A stretch of DNA of 56,186 nt from NCBI GenBank assembly GCA_029298735.1, contig JANSLP010000217.1, forward strand, positions 1 to 56,186, written 5' to 3'. Source of the stretch: Ophiostoma sp. CBS 140.51. Lineage: Eukaryota > Ascomycota > Sordariomycetes > Ophiostomatales > Ophiostomataceae. Below the pieces are notes generated by a model that searched no databases, was not told where the DNA came from, and saw nothing but the letters and a program-made list of their open reading frames with translations. Both the position numbers and the translations under genes were made by a program. Positions 9,932 to 20,006 of the stretch are shown here, in pieces; the stretch's first letter is position 1, and each line of letters begins with the position of its first letter.

Positions 9932-11680
9932 ATGGTGGCAAATAGGTCCACCGACGACGAAACAGGCGAGTCTCCCCAGCCACAGAGAAAATCCAGTGCC
10001 GCCGACGTCAGAAAACAGCGAAAGCGCGACACCGACCGGATAGCACAGCGCGAGCACCGGAAGCGGCAGAAACAATACGTCCAGGATCTCGAGGTTGAAC
10101 TTGCTTTTCTCAAACAACAGCCAAGTCACAGCCAGGTCAGCCAGCTGTGTGAGGAGAATAAACAGCTGCGGCAAGAGGTATGTTCCGGATCTGATCACTG
10201 CAATCCGCCCCCAAAAGAGCGTATTTAACAATCAAGGTCAACGCGTACCAAGACACCTTTTCCAAGATCCAATCATTAATTGTAGATCAAACCACAACAC
10301 GGCCAGGCGCTTCCTTAGCTATTATGTCGCTTGTGAGGGCGTCAATTGCCGGCACATCGCCCGGCAGCCCCTCTACAGACGGTGCTCGACCTGACGTAGG
10401 TGGGCCAGGCACCGAAGATCAAAGTACGCCAGTGCCGGACTCTACAAGAGAAACACAGAACGGCTTGGATATACCTCAACACAGCCACCACCATACCAGC
10501 ATACACAATGCACGAGAAAGGAGGCTGGAGGGCGGAAGCGGGGAATCCTTTTCTAGCACCGCTGTTGCTCACAACCAACAACCTGTTCTCGACATCATGC
10601 GCTCTGCCTCGGGCGTTGACAACAACAGCCTTTGGTTAGACGATTACCGTTCTCCGGGCCATATACCCAACATGCTCGAGGTCGACAACCAGTTTGCATG
10701 TGGTATGCATATGCCGCAGCAGACGCCAGCTCAACACAACGAGTCACTCCAGTCACCACACCAGCGCATGCTTTGGAGATTTGATGTTCCCCACGCGGCA
10801 ACAACAACCAACCCTGGCCGGGCAACTCACGACGCATCGTGGCTCCTCAACCTTGCCCCTTCTCCCACGTATTTCCGGACATCGCCCCTTGATCCGGACT
10901 CACCCCATACAACGACTCGCTCCACATCTGACGTCCCTCTGCACCGCATGGTATCATGTATATCTACAGCACCAGAACCGAACGACAATGGTATCTATGG
11001 TATCATCGACAAGGTCCGAATTCAGAGTCTGAATGCTCCTCTGTCCCGAGAGAAGCCGTCACTGGCAGAATTTCTGCTCAGCAACTCCAGTAATATGCTT
11101 TCTGAATCTTTGAAAGTGTACCTGCAGGTATATCGACAGTCCGATAAACAAGCAGAGTTCTTTGCCTGTTATTGGGCTATTTATACCCTTCTTGTTGTAC
11201 GATCTTCTGCCCAGATCTCCTATCACGTTGATATTTTCCTGTCTAACCCCACCGTAGTGGCATGTCTACCAAACACGGGAGTCATTTGAGCGGATACCAC
11301 ACTGGCTACGGCCAACACAACTACAGATGCGGGTTCCTCACCCCGTGAGCATTGATTTTATTGCTTGGTATGACCCTCCTCGTTCAGAAAAAAATCCTTT
11401 TTTTTCTCTTGCATTTCTGTCCGTTGACTGACCGAAAATAATCAGGCCTGCTTTGCGAGACGAACTTATCAAACTCTCCCAGGTGAACCGGGATAAGGTG
11501 TGCGAGGTGATGAGCTCAATGTTCATTCACATGGAAGTTCAGGTGGAGCCGACCCTTATACGCGATCTTTCCAACGACGGGCGAGTGGGTGAAATGGTAT
11601 CAGATCTCAGAAATTGGTCATTAAAAGACGGGTTCTTTAACGCTTTTCCTGAGTTCCGCGGCCTATGTCTTGTATTTTAG
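9932..11680 (+). CDS. bZIP transcription factor with C-terminal DUF3425 domain
   Basis: Four exons join in frame: 9932-10177, 10237-11196, 11258-11367 and 11446-11680, giving 516 residues. Introns are 59, 61 and 78 bases; the first uses an AAG acceptor, the weakest splice site of the model. The basic region is at residues 27-46. The normally invariant Asn of the N-x7-R bZIP signature is Asp (D35, with R43). A zipper with L53 and L60 is broken by P64 before a second L72/L79 segment. The middle is a low-complexity Ser/Thr/His/Gln-rich region. The C-terminus carries the DUF3425 signature: W-x2-YQT, IPHWLRPT, PHPVSIDFIAWP and LRDEL. The family comprises nuclear regulators of fungal secondary or nutritional metabolism. 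It lies amid catabolic genes whose promoters share an AP-1-like element. Confidence 0.85.
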
Positions 11681-11753
11681 GCACGGTAGTTTGTCCACAA
11701 ATCAAACAATGACTCTCTTTCCTGGAGCATGTTGGATTCATGTAGAGTTGAGA

Positions 11754-11759
11754 AATAAA
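11754..11759 (+). terminator. Candidate polyadenylation signal AATAAA of bZIP gene
   Basis: AATAAA lies 74 bases after the bZIP stop codon in a 187-base AT-rich gap between convergent genes. Confidence 0.35.
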
Positions 11760-11867
11760 ATACATTTTAGACTGGTACAATACTTTTCTCGAATGTTGGT
11801 GCCATAAATACCTCCAGAAATACCCAAACTACAAACAAATAAAAATAAGAGTACGTGACGCCTCCCA

Positions 11868-13787
11868 TTACAGCTTCGAAGGTATTCCTTGCCTCATCTT
11901 TTTCTTGTAGTCCTCCTTCAAGATTTTCCGTAGAACTTTTCCAGCGGTGCTTTTGGGAATTGTATCCAAAAACTCAACACCACCAGCCAAGCGCATGTAA
12001 CGTGCCTTGAGCTTTTCAACGTGCTGCTCCAAGTCTTTTGCCATCTTTTCACTTCGTAGGATTCCCGGGGCGAGAACAACATATGCCCTGGGAACTTCCC
12101 CAGAATAGTCATGTGGAATTCCAATGACAGCCGCATCTGCAACATGAGGATGGCCCAGGATAGTGTCCTCCAGCTCTGCGGGAGCAACTCCGTGACCACG
12201 GACTTTGATCATTTCCTTGATCCGATCGTGGATGGTGACAAATCCATCGGGGTGGACAGTGCCGAGATCGCCCGTGTGAAGGAAACCGTCGGCGTCATAT
12301 GATTTTCGAGTCTCTTCCTCGTTGTCGAGGTAGCCCATAGTTATCTGCGGTCCCTTCGCCCAAAGCTGTATGATGACTTAGCATCATTCTGACGTAAATG
12401 TATGGGTTTTGACGTGTCTTACCTCTCCCTCTTGGCCGAGCTCTACTTCTTTGCCCGTCTCGACACTCATAATTTTGAGTTCTGTGCCGGCGACGGGTTT
12501 GCCCACTTTGGCCGCATGAGCATATGTCTGAAGCCCAGGAGGCGTAACCGTCAGACAGCTGCAGCTCTCCGTCATTCCCCATGCCTGGCGCAGAGCCACA
12601 TTGGGATAAACGACAGCCAGCTTTTCAATAATCTGGGGAGGCAGCGGCGCTGCACCCGTATTGAACTGGCGGACGAATGACATGTCATACTTGCCGACCA
12701 CCTCATCGGAGACCATTCTAATCAGCAGAGCTATTTTTCTGTCAGCGGTTGCACCATTATATAGAGTGCACTTTGTACTTACGGGGAACAAGCCACAACT
12801 CCTCGCAACGGTATTTTACGACCGCGTCCAGCATGGTTGGGAGTGTGAAGCTGGCCATTGTAACCATCTCCTGGTCTAGAAGAATTGGGAGATGCAGAAG
12901 GTGGACCAGTCCGGTAACTGAAAGACAGAATTAGCCACTAGAATGTTCATGCATGATCTGAACCCATGGTGAGCCACTGGTACTTGCTGTGGTAGAAGGG
13001 AAGTATTCCCAGCAATGTGCCTAGCTTTCTAGGGATCAATGCACGCACTTGCATCAATTGTGCAATCATGTTGGAATGGGAAATCATAATCTAGTCGTTT
13101 GTCAGAATTCAATTTTCTCAAACACATGTCTCTAGAAAGTGTAAGGCTTACCGCTTTTGGCTTTCCTGTCGTCCCGGAGCTGAACGCAAGGAATGCACAG
13201 ATGCTCTTGTTCGACTTGCCCTTGGGGATGGTCCAGGCCGGCCTCGGTGGTCTTACCCCTTCTGAAGCTCCTTTCTGCACGAGCTGCTGCAAAGTGCCAG
13301 TGCCGCTAATTGTACTACTCGGCGCATCGTCCAGCGAAATGAGTGCATATGGCGCCGGTCCTGGTCCCTTCCAGGCACTGGAAACTTCGGCGGCTGTGGA
13401 CTTGTCATAAAAGACGATTCGTGCGCTTGATGCTTCGAGGTAGTGGGCAATGTCCCGGGCCATGGCCATCGAAGGCAATGCTGTCACGACGGCGCCAATC
13501 CGCTCGGCCGCAAAGACGGCGACAGTGTAGTTGACAGAGTTCTGGGCCAGCACCGCCACGGTTTCCTGTGCCTTCAAGCCATAGACGGACGAAAGTTCTG
13601 CTGCACAGTGGGTGGCTTGTTCCTTTACCGCTTGGAACGAGGCGAGTGAACCGGTCGCTGCATCTCGAAACCCGTGTTGGCGAACAACCGACTTGGATTG
13701 GTCTGTGTCGTCTCGGCCGTTAAACAGCCAGTTCCACACGGTCGCTGTCTCCGGGACGGCATCGAGTTTGGGGCCACTGTATGGCAT
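11868..13787 (-). CDS. Peroxisomal AMP-dependent acyl-CoA synthetase (4-coumarate-CoA ligase-like)
   Basis: Five exons join in frame: 13787-13152, 13090-12988, 12917-12783, 12730-12423 and 12365-11868, giving 559 residues. The ANL-superfamily P-loop S-S-G-T-T-G-K-P-K-A is at residues 203-212. It is followed by M-I-S-H-S-N, the acceptor-pocket stretch and the adenylate motif G-M-T-E-S. The C-terminal domain has the usual G-Y-L-D, H-T-G-D-L-G and D-R-I-K-E-M-I-K-V motifs and the catalytic Lys in P-K-S-T-A-G-K-V-L-R-K. The protein ends in SKL, a canonical PTS1 signal, so it probably activates a carboxylic acid with CoA inside peroxisomes, feeding beta-oxidation. The second intron appears to use a GC donor (GCAAGT), which restores the family sequence FYHITGL. 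The substrate is unknown; aromatic, medium-chain or terpenoid acids are possible. It is divergent from the esterase-like gene. Confidence 0.9.
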
Positions 13788-14135
13788 GGTTGTGGTAAAG
13801 GTGATGATGGGAGTGGTAATACCCGTATGTTGCCGTCGTTCTCGTTCGGTGGGAATGAGGCAGGAAGGCGGACGGTTTGTGGACTATTCGTGGTGCACTT
13901 GAAGATGTATGCAATTGACGACATTTTCTCCCTGTTTTATTTTGTTTAAGTTTTCAATTGGCTGTATCCAAATACCTCGGGTTTACGGTCGTGGCGTGGG
14001 GATGGCAGAAAAAGGAGACCAGTCCCGCGGCTACCTCTCCTGCGTCGATGCAAAGGTCAAACCCATGCACAATTTCCCATCTCCACACTCTGACTAAAAT
14101 ACCCCAACATTGCTCCAATCTCCACTCTCCCGGGT

Positions 14136-14156
14136 TGACTCGCCTCTTTGACTCGA
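14136..14156 (+). promoter_or_regulatory. Paired TGACTCG elements, synthetase/esterase promoter
   Basis: Two direct copies of TGACTCG start at 14136 and 14149, 13 bases apart, so they lie on a similar helical face. The second reads TGACTCGA and its last base is the first base of the adjoining palindromic element. Confidence 0.45.
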
Positions 14157-14170
14157 TATGGGGACCCCGC
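14156..14170. promoter_or_regulatory. ATATGGGGACCCCGC palindromic element, copy 1
   Basis: GGGG-A-CCCC is a nine-base palindrome with a free centre, flanked by ATAT and GC. A second copy with T at the centre is at 19835-19849 upstream of the MFS transporter. Read on the minus strand, the right end GCGGGG also fits the CreA/Mig1 core SYGGRG. Confidence 0.4.
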
Positions 14171-14324
14171 CAGCCAGTCCCCAGGAACTTGGAAAGAGAC
14201 GAGGGTCTCCAATTAATCAATTGTGTGCAAGGGCGACAAATGCTTATCCGACAAGGCATCTATGCTAGAGTGTAGTTTATTGTTTTCCTGCTTTGTTATT
14301 GTCACCATGGACGATCTCTCGGAC

Positions 14325-14399
14325 TCGGCCGAACTGACATATGAAAAGCGGGCCGAGTCTGGAGTCGGCCAGCTGACCGTCCTGGCCGATTCAATCCAT
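14325..14399. promoter_or_regulatory. Cluster of four TCGGCC/GGCCGA motifs
   Basis: TCGGCCGA, a perfect eight-base palindrome, is at 14325-14332. GGCCGA follows at 14351-14356, TCGGCC at 14365-14370 and GGCCGA at 14394-14399. CGG/CCG half-sites in everted or inverted order are the usual targets of Zn2Cys6 regulators, two of which are encoded in this block. Confidence 0.35.
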
Positions 14400-14575
14400 T
14401 GCTGCCTGCGACTTGAGAGGTGTGATACACGAGGCCGCTGACTGCCAATGCACCCCAGCTATAACTATGAAATATGTCCACCCGTTATTAAAGTCATAGA
14501 TCTCTATCAAACAATTCCTATCCACAATCACGGCCAATCGTCGATAACGATAACCCTTAACACACAGCCGTCATC

Positions 14576-15736
14576 ATGGCAGCAAAGCTCGATATCCACA
14601 ACGACCCCCGTGTCATTACAGCACTTGAGGAGGCACGCAGTCGCGGTGAGGATGGCCTCGCTGTAGCAGCCTACTACAAGGGAAAGCTTGTTGTCGACTC
14701 TTTTGCTGGCGAGGCTGATCCATCGACGGGCCGGAAAGTCGATGCAGACACAATTTTCCCCGTCTTTTCCGTCACCAAGGGCATCACGGCACTGGCCGTC
14801 CACATGCAAGTCGACCGCGGTCTTGTGAAGCTGGATGCACCCGTCTGCAAGTACTGGCCGGAGTTTGCTGCCAACGGCAAGGACGCCATCACCGTCGAGC
14901 ATGTGATGATGCACCGTTCTGGCATTCCGCAGATGCCCAAGGGCGTGACGCCTGAGCTGATGGGGGACTGGGACTGGATGATCACGCACATTGAGAACTT
15001 CACACCCGTCTTCTCTCCTGGAAAGGTCAACGCCTACCACGTTCTTATATGGGGATGGATTGCCGGCGAGATTGTCCGCCGCACAGACCCTGCTGGCCGC
15101 TCTTTCCAGGACTTTGTTTACGAGGAAATCTGCAAACCTCTCGGCGTCAGCCAGTTCTATCTTGGCGTTCCCGACTCTGAGCTGCACCGTGTGGCCAAGT
15201 TGTCTGGTGGTGATACGGCGCCCTACGTTGACAACTTCAACATTAGCCCATCGAACGTGTTCCCTGGGTCCACGGTGCATAACCAGCGTGTTGTCCAGCA
15301 GTGTGTCGATCCAGGTGCCGGAGCCATTACGACTGCTGGTGCGGTGGCACGTATTTTTGCCATGCTTGCTGGCTACGGTGAGCTTGATGGTGTCCGTCTT
15401 TTGTCCGCTGAGCGTATCCGCACATTCTTGGAGCCTCGCGAAGGGGTCCGGGACGCCGATAAGGTTGTCATGATTCCTACTTGGTTTGGCCGTGCCGGTT
15501 ACTTTATTGGCGGTGAGCCGGTTGGCTCTACCCCTCTTCTGGGAAGCAACCGGGAGGCTTTCTACAGCCCCGGCGCCGGTGGCTCATATGCGTGGGCGAA
15601 TCTGCGAGACAATGTCTCCGTCGCCATCTGCCACAACAATATGGACATGGGAACTGTGCATGAGCCAGAGCTTACATTCATGCCTATCGTCCGTGCCGTG
15701 CAGGCCGTGATTGATGAGATAAAGGCAGTGGAGTAG
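14576..15736 (+). CDS. Family VIII esterase-like serine hydrolase (beta-lactamase fold)
   Basis: A single exon of 386 residues without a signal peptide, so probably cytosolic. It belongs to the beta-lactamase/penicillin-binding-like family that includes EstB-type carboxylesterases and fungal transesterases of the LovD kind. The Ser-x-x-Lys motif is intact at S65-V-T-K68 and the conserved Tyr is at Y154 in N-A-Y-H, as in EstB-type enzymes. A C-terminal G-A-G-G-S segment near residue 338 fits the third active-site strand. The reaction is expected to be ester or lactone hydrolysis or acyl transfer; the substrate is unknown. It is divergent from the peroxisomal acyl-CoA synthetase across a motif-rich promoter, and an ester-cleaving enzyme next to an acid-activating enzyme makes a plausible pathway pair. 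Confidence 0.88.
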   Translation: MAAKLDIHNDPRVITALEEARSRGEDGLAVAAYYKGKLVVDSFAGEADPSTGRKVDADTIFPVFSVTKGITALAVHMQVDRGLVKLDAPVCKYWPEFAANGKDAITVEHVMMHRSGIPQMPKGVTPELMGDWDWMITHIENFTPVFSPGKVNAYHVLIWGWIAGEIVRRTDPAGRSFQDFVYEEICKPLGVSQFYLGVPDSELHRVAKLSGGDTAPYVDNFNISPSNVFPGSTVHNQRVVQQCVDPGAGAITTAGAVARIFAMLAGYGELDGVRLLSAERIRTFLEPREGVRDADKVVMIPTWFGRAGYFIGGEPVGSTPLLGSNREAFYSPGAGGSYAWANLRDNVSVAICHNNMDMGTVHEPELTFMPIVRAVQAVIDEIKAVE

Positions 15737-16069
15737 ATCTGTCAATACTTTCTAGCGTACATAGCATAAAATCAAAAGAAATTCAATCCATAGAACTTCT
15801 CGTCTTAAATGTTTGATGTAAATGTTGAGTTAAACATTGCAGTGACTGTATTCGACAAATGATTTATTCGCTGCCGTTGTTTTCATTGCATTGCACCTTC
15901 TGTGGTGCTGCTAAGATATCCATTGTTGAATGTTAATGTTTTAATTGTTTTGAAGTTTCTATGTCCATTTTTGTTGATTATTTGATATAAATTTGTTTCA
16001 GACGCAATATTTCATTTGCTTCGTTGTCTTTAAAGAATCACCACCTTCAATGGTATCGCTTTGGCCTAT
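15737..16069. other. AT-rich gap between convergent genes
   Basis: A 333-base, strongly T-rich interval between the esterase-like stop codon and the SDR stop codon. It presumably holds both 3' untranslated regions. I see no gene or repeat in it. Confidence 0.45.
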
Positions 16070-16948
16070 CTAACAAAGATGGCCACCATCGACATTGTAC
16101 GTCGAGCCTGTAACAAAGGTCGAGTCATCACTTGCCAGGAACGCAATGACATTGGCAACCTCAAGCGGATCGGCCTGGCGATCCAACGCCTGAGAGGCTG
16201 TCGGCACGCGGTTTCCACTCCGTTTCTCCATCCCCTGCGTCATGGGCGTATTGATTGTTCCCGGTGCGATGCAGTTAACACGAATTTCGCGGCTGCCGAC
16301 CTCGCGAGCAGCAGACTTGGTGAGGCCGATAACGGCATGCTTGCTGGCTGCATAGATGGACCAAGTCGGACCGCCCACAACTCCAGCAACGCTAGCAGCG
16401 TTTACCTACAGGACAGATTAGTTTCGTGTCGTTTGTCACAGGCCGTCGTCAAGGGGACAGAAAGGACCTACAATAGCACCACCATCGTTCATGTGTTTTA
16501 ATTGTGCGCGCATGGCATTGAAAACGCCCTTGGCATTTACATCCATGAGCAAGTCCCAGTGCTCGTCCGTCTCCTGGGAAATGGGAAGTCCGTCGGTGAC
16601 AACACCGGCAAGGTTGATGCCGCCGTCAAGACGACCGTATTGACCGACCGTAGCCTTGATCCATTGTTCAACTTCGGCACCTTTGCGGACATCGACGACA
16701 GTCACCATGTGCGGCTTTCCACCGTTCTCGGGGAGCTCCTTCAGAACGTTGTCTAGGCCGGTCTTGTTCACATCAGCAATGGAAAGAATGGCGCCACGGC
16801 TAGCCAGAAGCTTGACAAGAGCCAGGCCTATGCCACTCGATCCTCCAGTCACTGAGATCTAGATACGTTGTGAGTATTTCGGAGTGACTTGGTAGGTCTT
16901 TTACGCATTTTCATGTCAACATACCACTTTTCCTGTAAACGAAGCCAT
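16070..16948 (-). CDS. Short-chain dehydrogenase/reductase (classical SDR)
   Basis: Three exons join in frame: 16948-16925 (24 bases, encoding MASFTGKV), 16858-16472 and 16405-16070, giving 248 residues, the normal size for a classical SDR. The cofactor loop T-G-G-S-S-G-I-G spans residues 12-19, a structural N-L-A-G replaces NNAG, and the catalytic triad is S142, Y155 and K159 (Y-A-A-S-K). The C-terminus has the usual V-D-G-G-H. The acidic residue at the end of the second strand (I-A-D-V) suggests NAD(H) rather than NADP(H) preference. The short first exon is needed to complete the nucleotide-binding strand. The product probably interconverts an alcohol and a ketone. A TGACTCGA element lies 247 bases upstream. 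The ketone could be a substrate for the nearby Baeyer-Villiger-type enzyme; this is inference. Confidence 0.9.
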
Positions 16949-17639
16949 TGTGCGTTTGTGTTGATGTTGATGATGATGCTGTTTCCCTTATCAGATTATT
17001 GGACTAGGATATTGGCTGTAGAGCTTCAACGAGTTTAATAAGTATGATAAAACTGATATGTTATGCTTCGGACGCTTGCATTCATCAGCTCCGCCTTCCT
17101 TCTGACAAACATAGCGTGAGTCAAAATTATCCAGACCTGTGTCGTGTCATGCCTTGTCCACAATTGCTACGTGCGTCGGGGACATTCTGGCAGCTGACTC
17201 GAGCTAAAATGTCAGTATCTCCGGTGAAGCGGTGGAGGGGGAAACGAACCCAATAATGTGCAGAGTTTACATAATCTACCGATGTTATTTCTCGACACTG
17301 TCTCGTTGCGATGAAACACTATCTGGTTATTCCTGTAATTTTTGTAACCGAGAAACTCCCCGAGAAAGGAAGATAAAAAATTGCAAGACTCTCTTCCCGT
17401 TGCTTATACCAGGTGCTGAATCATTTTTATGGGACGTTTTCCAGCCTAGAGTCATTGGATAATTCTAGTGGCAGTGGGGGAATTTGTAATGTGATACGAA
17501 ACCAGAGACACTGTCATTATCGGGTTCAAAGTTTCATCGTTGTAAATAATGTTCTTGACTATCTGGTTCCATCTACATGAACAGCGGGTTCGATATCTGA
17601 TTATTAACCAATTCGTACAGGGCCTGGATCGTCCCGAAT
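16949..17639. promoter_or_regulatory. SDR promoter region and 3' flank of the MFS gene
   Basis: No gene is visible in these 691 bases. They contain TGAGTCA at 17117-17123, a perfect AP-1/Gcn4 core, and TGACTCGA at 17195-17202. The rest is AT-rich. Confidence 0.45.
17195..17202 (+). promoter_or_regulatory. Shared TGACTCGA element, SDR promoter
   Basis: CTGACTCGA lies 247 bases upstream of the SDR start codon (gene on the minus strand). The ten-base context is the same as at 28120-28128 upstream of the monooxygenase. Confidence 0.45.
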
Positions 17640-19401
17640 CTAATCCTTCTTCCGAACAATGGCTGCGTTGTCATTCTCTTCGTCAAAGTCAACAACATAG
17701 CTTGAGAAGTTGCGGGGTGCAACACCAGACGCAAACAAGGCATCAAGCTCGGCAACGCTGCGGTTCTTGGTCTCCGGCAAGAACCAAAACGAAAAGAGGA
17801 AGCCAAGGACGGTCAGGCCGGCATAAATAAAGCCAACCTTGCCGCTCAAGTTGGCGGCATCAGGGTTGAAGAGGTACGGGAACGTGAACCCGATAACCCA
17901 TTGCGTGACGGACATGGCGATGTTCGCCACAGCCTGTGTCCTGGCACGCATGCGAAGTGCCGGCACCTCAAGCAGAAGAGGGAAGCCAACGGTACCGACT
18001 GTGAACTGATACGCGAATGCCTAGGGTAATGTTAGCAACAAGAAGTACAGGCGTGGAGAGACGAAACTGCTTGAAAAGGCCAGATAAACATACCCAAACA
18101 AAAATAAATCCGACGACAGCCCTGTAAGCATCAACGGTACCGGCGACAGAAGCACCACCAATGGCAAACAGACAGATGGCCGTGATGAGCTCTCCCCAAA
18201 CATAGAGTGTCCGGCGGCCAAGGACAGTGATACCCCACCAGCTGCTGATGGTCGCGATGAACATGATGACATTGACAAGCACCGTGATGAGGAAGGACTT
18301 GCGGGCGCTGTAGCCAATCAGTTGGTAAAAGTAGGACTGGTATCCGAGAACGAAGATATTGCCCGACGCCTGAACAAATGTGAATGCCATGACAGCAATC
18401 AGGGTCCGCTTGCGGTGCTCCTTCTTAAACACCTCAAGATAGCCACGGTTGTCGGTGGTTTGGTGGGACTCCCGCTTCTCGTGCTCAATGTCCTCCTCGA
18501 TCTGGGCAACAAGGCCATCAAGATCGACACCGCTGTTCTCGCCATACAGCTTCTTCATCGCCTTAAGGCCACGTTCTTTCTTGCCAAAACGAATGAGCCA
18601 CACGGGAGACTCGGGGAATAAGACGATGGTCGAAGCGAGGAAGACGGGCATGATCCATTGCAGTGCTAGCGGCACCTTGTAGGCGAGATCCGTGTCCATG
18701 GGGGCCAACACATACATGATGCCGTTAAAGAGGAGCAAGCCGCAGAACATGATGAAGTTGGTGGCTGCCGTCATGATACCACGCAGGGGCAGAGGTGACA
18801 CCTCCGAGGCATAGAGGGGCGCAATGACAATCCATGCGCCAATGGAGAAGCCGTTGATGGCCTTGCCAGCCGTCAGAATGGGCATAGATCCGTCCCGTGT
18901 CGATGCGTACTGAGCACCAACAGCGGCAATAGAGATGAGGCAGAAGATCAGGTTGGTGTACTTGCGGCCAATGAGGTCAGCCAGGTAGCCGGCAGCAAGG
19001 GCACCAATGATGGCGGTGATTTGCGTCACACCCGACCAAATGGACAACCAAGTGGCAGAGATGATGTAGGTAACAGTGCCCTCCGAGTAAGGCGTGCCAT
19101 AGGTCTCAGTGAACTTGGGAATACCAGTGAGATATCCAGCAATCACACCGTCGATGCCATAGCCAAAGATGGCCAGTTCGGCGTAGATGACCCACAGCAC
19201 AGTGCGCCAGTAGATCCGGGCTGCCTGCCATGTTGTCAGGCCACGCTCCCAGGCCGTGAACTGTGCAGCCAGGTGGGCACGGGAACTGTGGTCCTCCACC
19301 CACTGGTCTTTGGCCTTGACACCAGCGTCTGTTGCTGGCGACTCTCTGCCATCGGTGGCAGCGGCAGTGGTCGTTGGCATTGCCTTCTCGGAGTCTGCCA
19401 T
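17640..19401 (-). CDS. MFS transporter, sugar porter family
   Basis: Two exons join in frame: 19401-18094 and 18020-17640, giving 562 residues, with one 73-base intron. The protein has a long cytosolic N-terminus, about 12 membrane helices and a charged C-terminal tail. Sugar-porter signatures are visible: D-L-I-G-R-K after the second helix, P-E-S-P-V-W-L before the large central loop, L-G-R-R-T in the second half and P-E-T-K near the end. The predicted role is proton-coupled uptake of a sugar or sugar-like compound at the plasma membrane; related fungal proteins carry hexoses, alpha-glucosides, quinate or lactose, and the substrate cannot be told from sequence. Two TGACTCGA elements and one GGGG-T-CCCC palindrome lie in its promoter. 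Confidence 0.9.
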
Positions 19402-19834
19402 GTTGTCTTTGTGCCGTTGATTTTTGTTTTGTTTTTAAGAGAGAGAGAGATTATCTGTGTCGAAGTGGTGTAGAGGAAAGGCTGAAGAATTTCAAAGGTA
19501 GTGGGCAAATGACTATCAGAGAGACAGTGCAGTTGCCAGTTCTGCCCTTCGCCCTGTTGAAGAGTGTGCTGTGGGAAAATGAAGGTGAGAAGATGGACAG
19601 TAAAAAAGAGAAGGTGCTTGACTGATGTGGCTTTGATCGACACAAAAGGAAGACATCACAGACTTTATAAAGTGAATGCCTCGACAGCCATTAGGGAATC
19701 AATGACAGGACAATAAAGGGGGCACAAAAGGAGAAAGAGCCCCCCAGGCTCCCCAGGATCCCCCAGAGTAACCACAGCCTAGACTCCGCAAAATAATCCT
19801 CTCTTGGCAAAATGGCCCTCTACACCCTCCTGTC

Positions 19835-19849
19835 ATATGGGGTCCCCGC
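19835..19849. promoter_or_regulatory. ATATGGGGTCCCCGC palindromic element, copy 2
   Basis: Identical to the copy at 14156-14170 except that the central base is T instead of A. It lies about 434 bases upstream of the MFS start codon. Confidence 0.4.
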
Positions 19850-19906
19850 ACTATCGCGACGGCGTGGAGATGTGGACTGTGGGCTTTGGGGGGTGCAGTG
19901 TGTGAG

Positions 19907-20006
19907 TGACTCGAGTTGCATGTCGTGTTTCTGTCTGTTGCTGTGAAAATCTCTGCGGCTGTCTGTCACAGCCCTGCCAGATAGCGTTTGCTGGAAACTG
20001 ACTCGA
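19907..20006 (+). promoter_or_regulatory. Two TGACTCGA elements, MFS promoter
   Basis: Copies at 19907-19914 and 19999-20006, in the same orientation and 92 bases apart, lie about 510-600 bases upstream of the transporter start codon. Confidence 0.45.

Larger units (their letters stand above)
13788..14575. promoter_or_regulatory. Bidirectional promoter between acyl-CoA synthetase and esterase-like gene
   Basis: This 788-base gap separates two divergent start codons. I see a CCTCGG site at 13975-13980, two TGACTCG elements at 14136-14142 and 14149-14156, a 15-base ATATGGGGACCCCGC at 14156-14170, and four TCGGCC/GGCCGA motifs at 14325-14399. No gene lies inside. Dense and partly repeated motifs suggest shared control of both genes. 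Confidence 0.6.
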
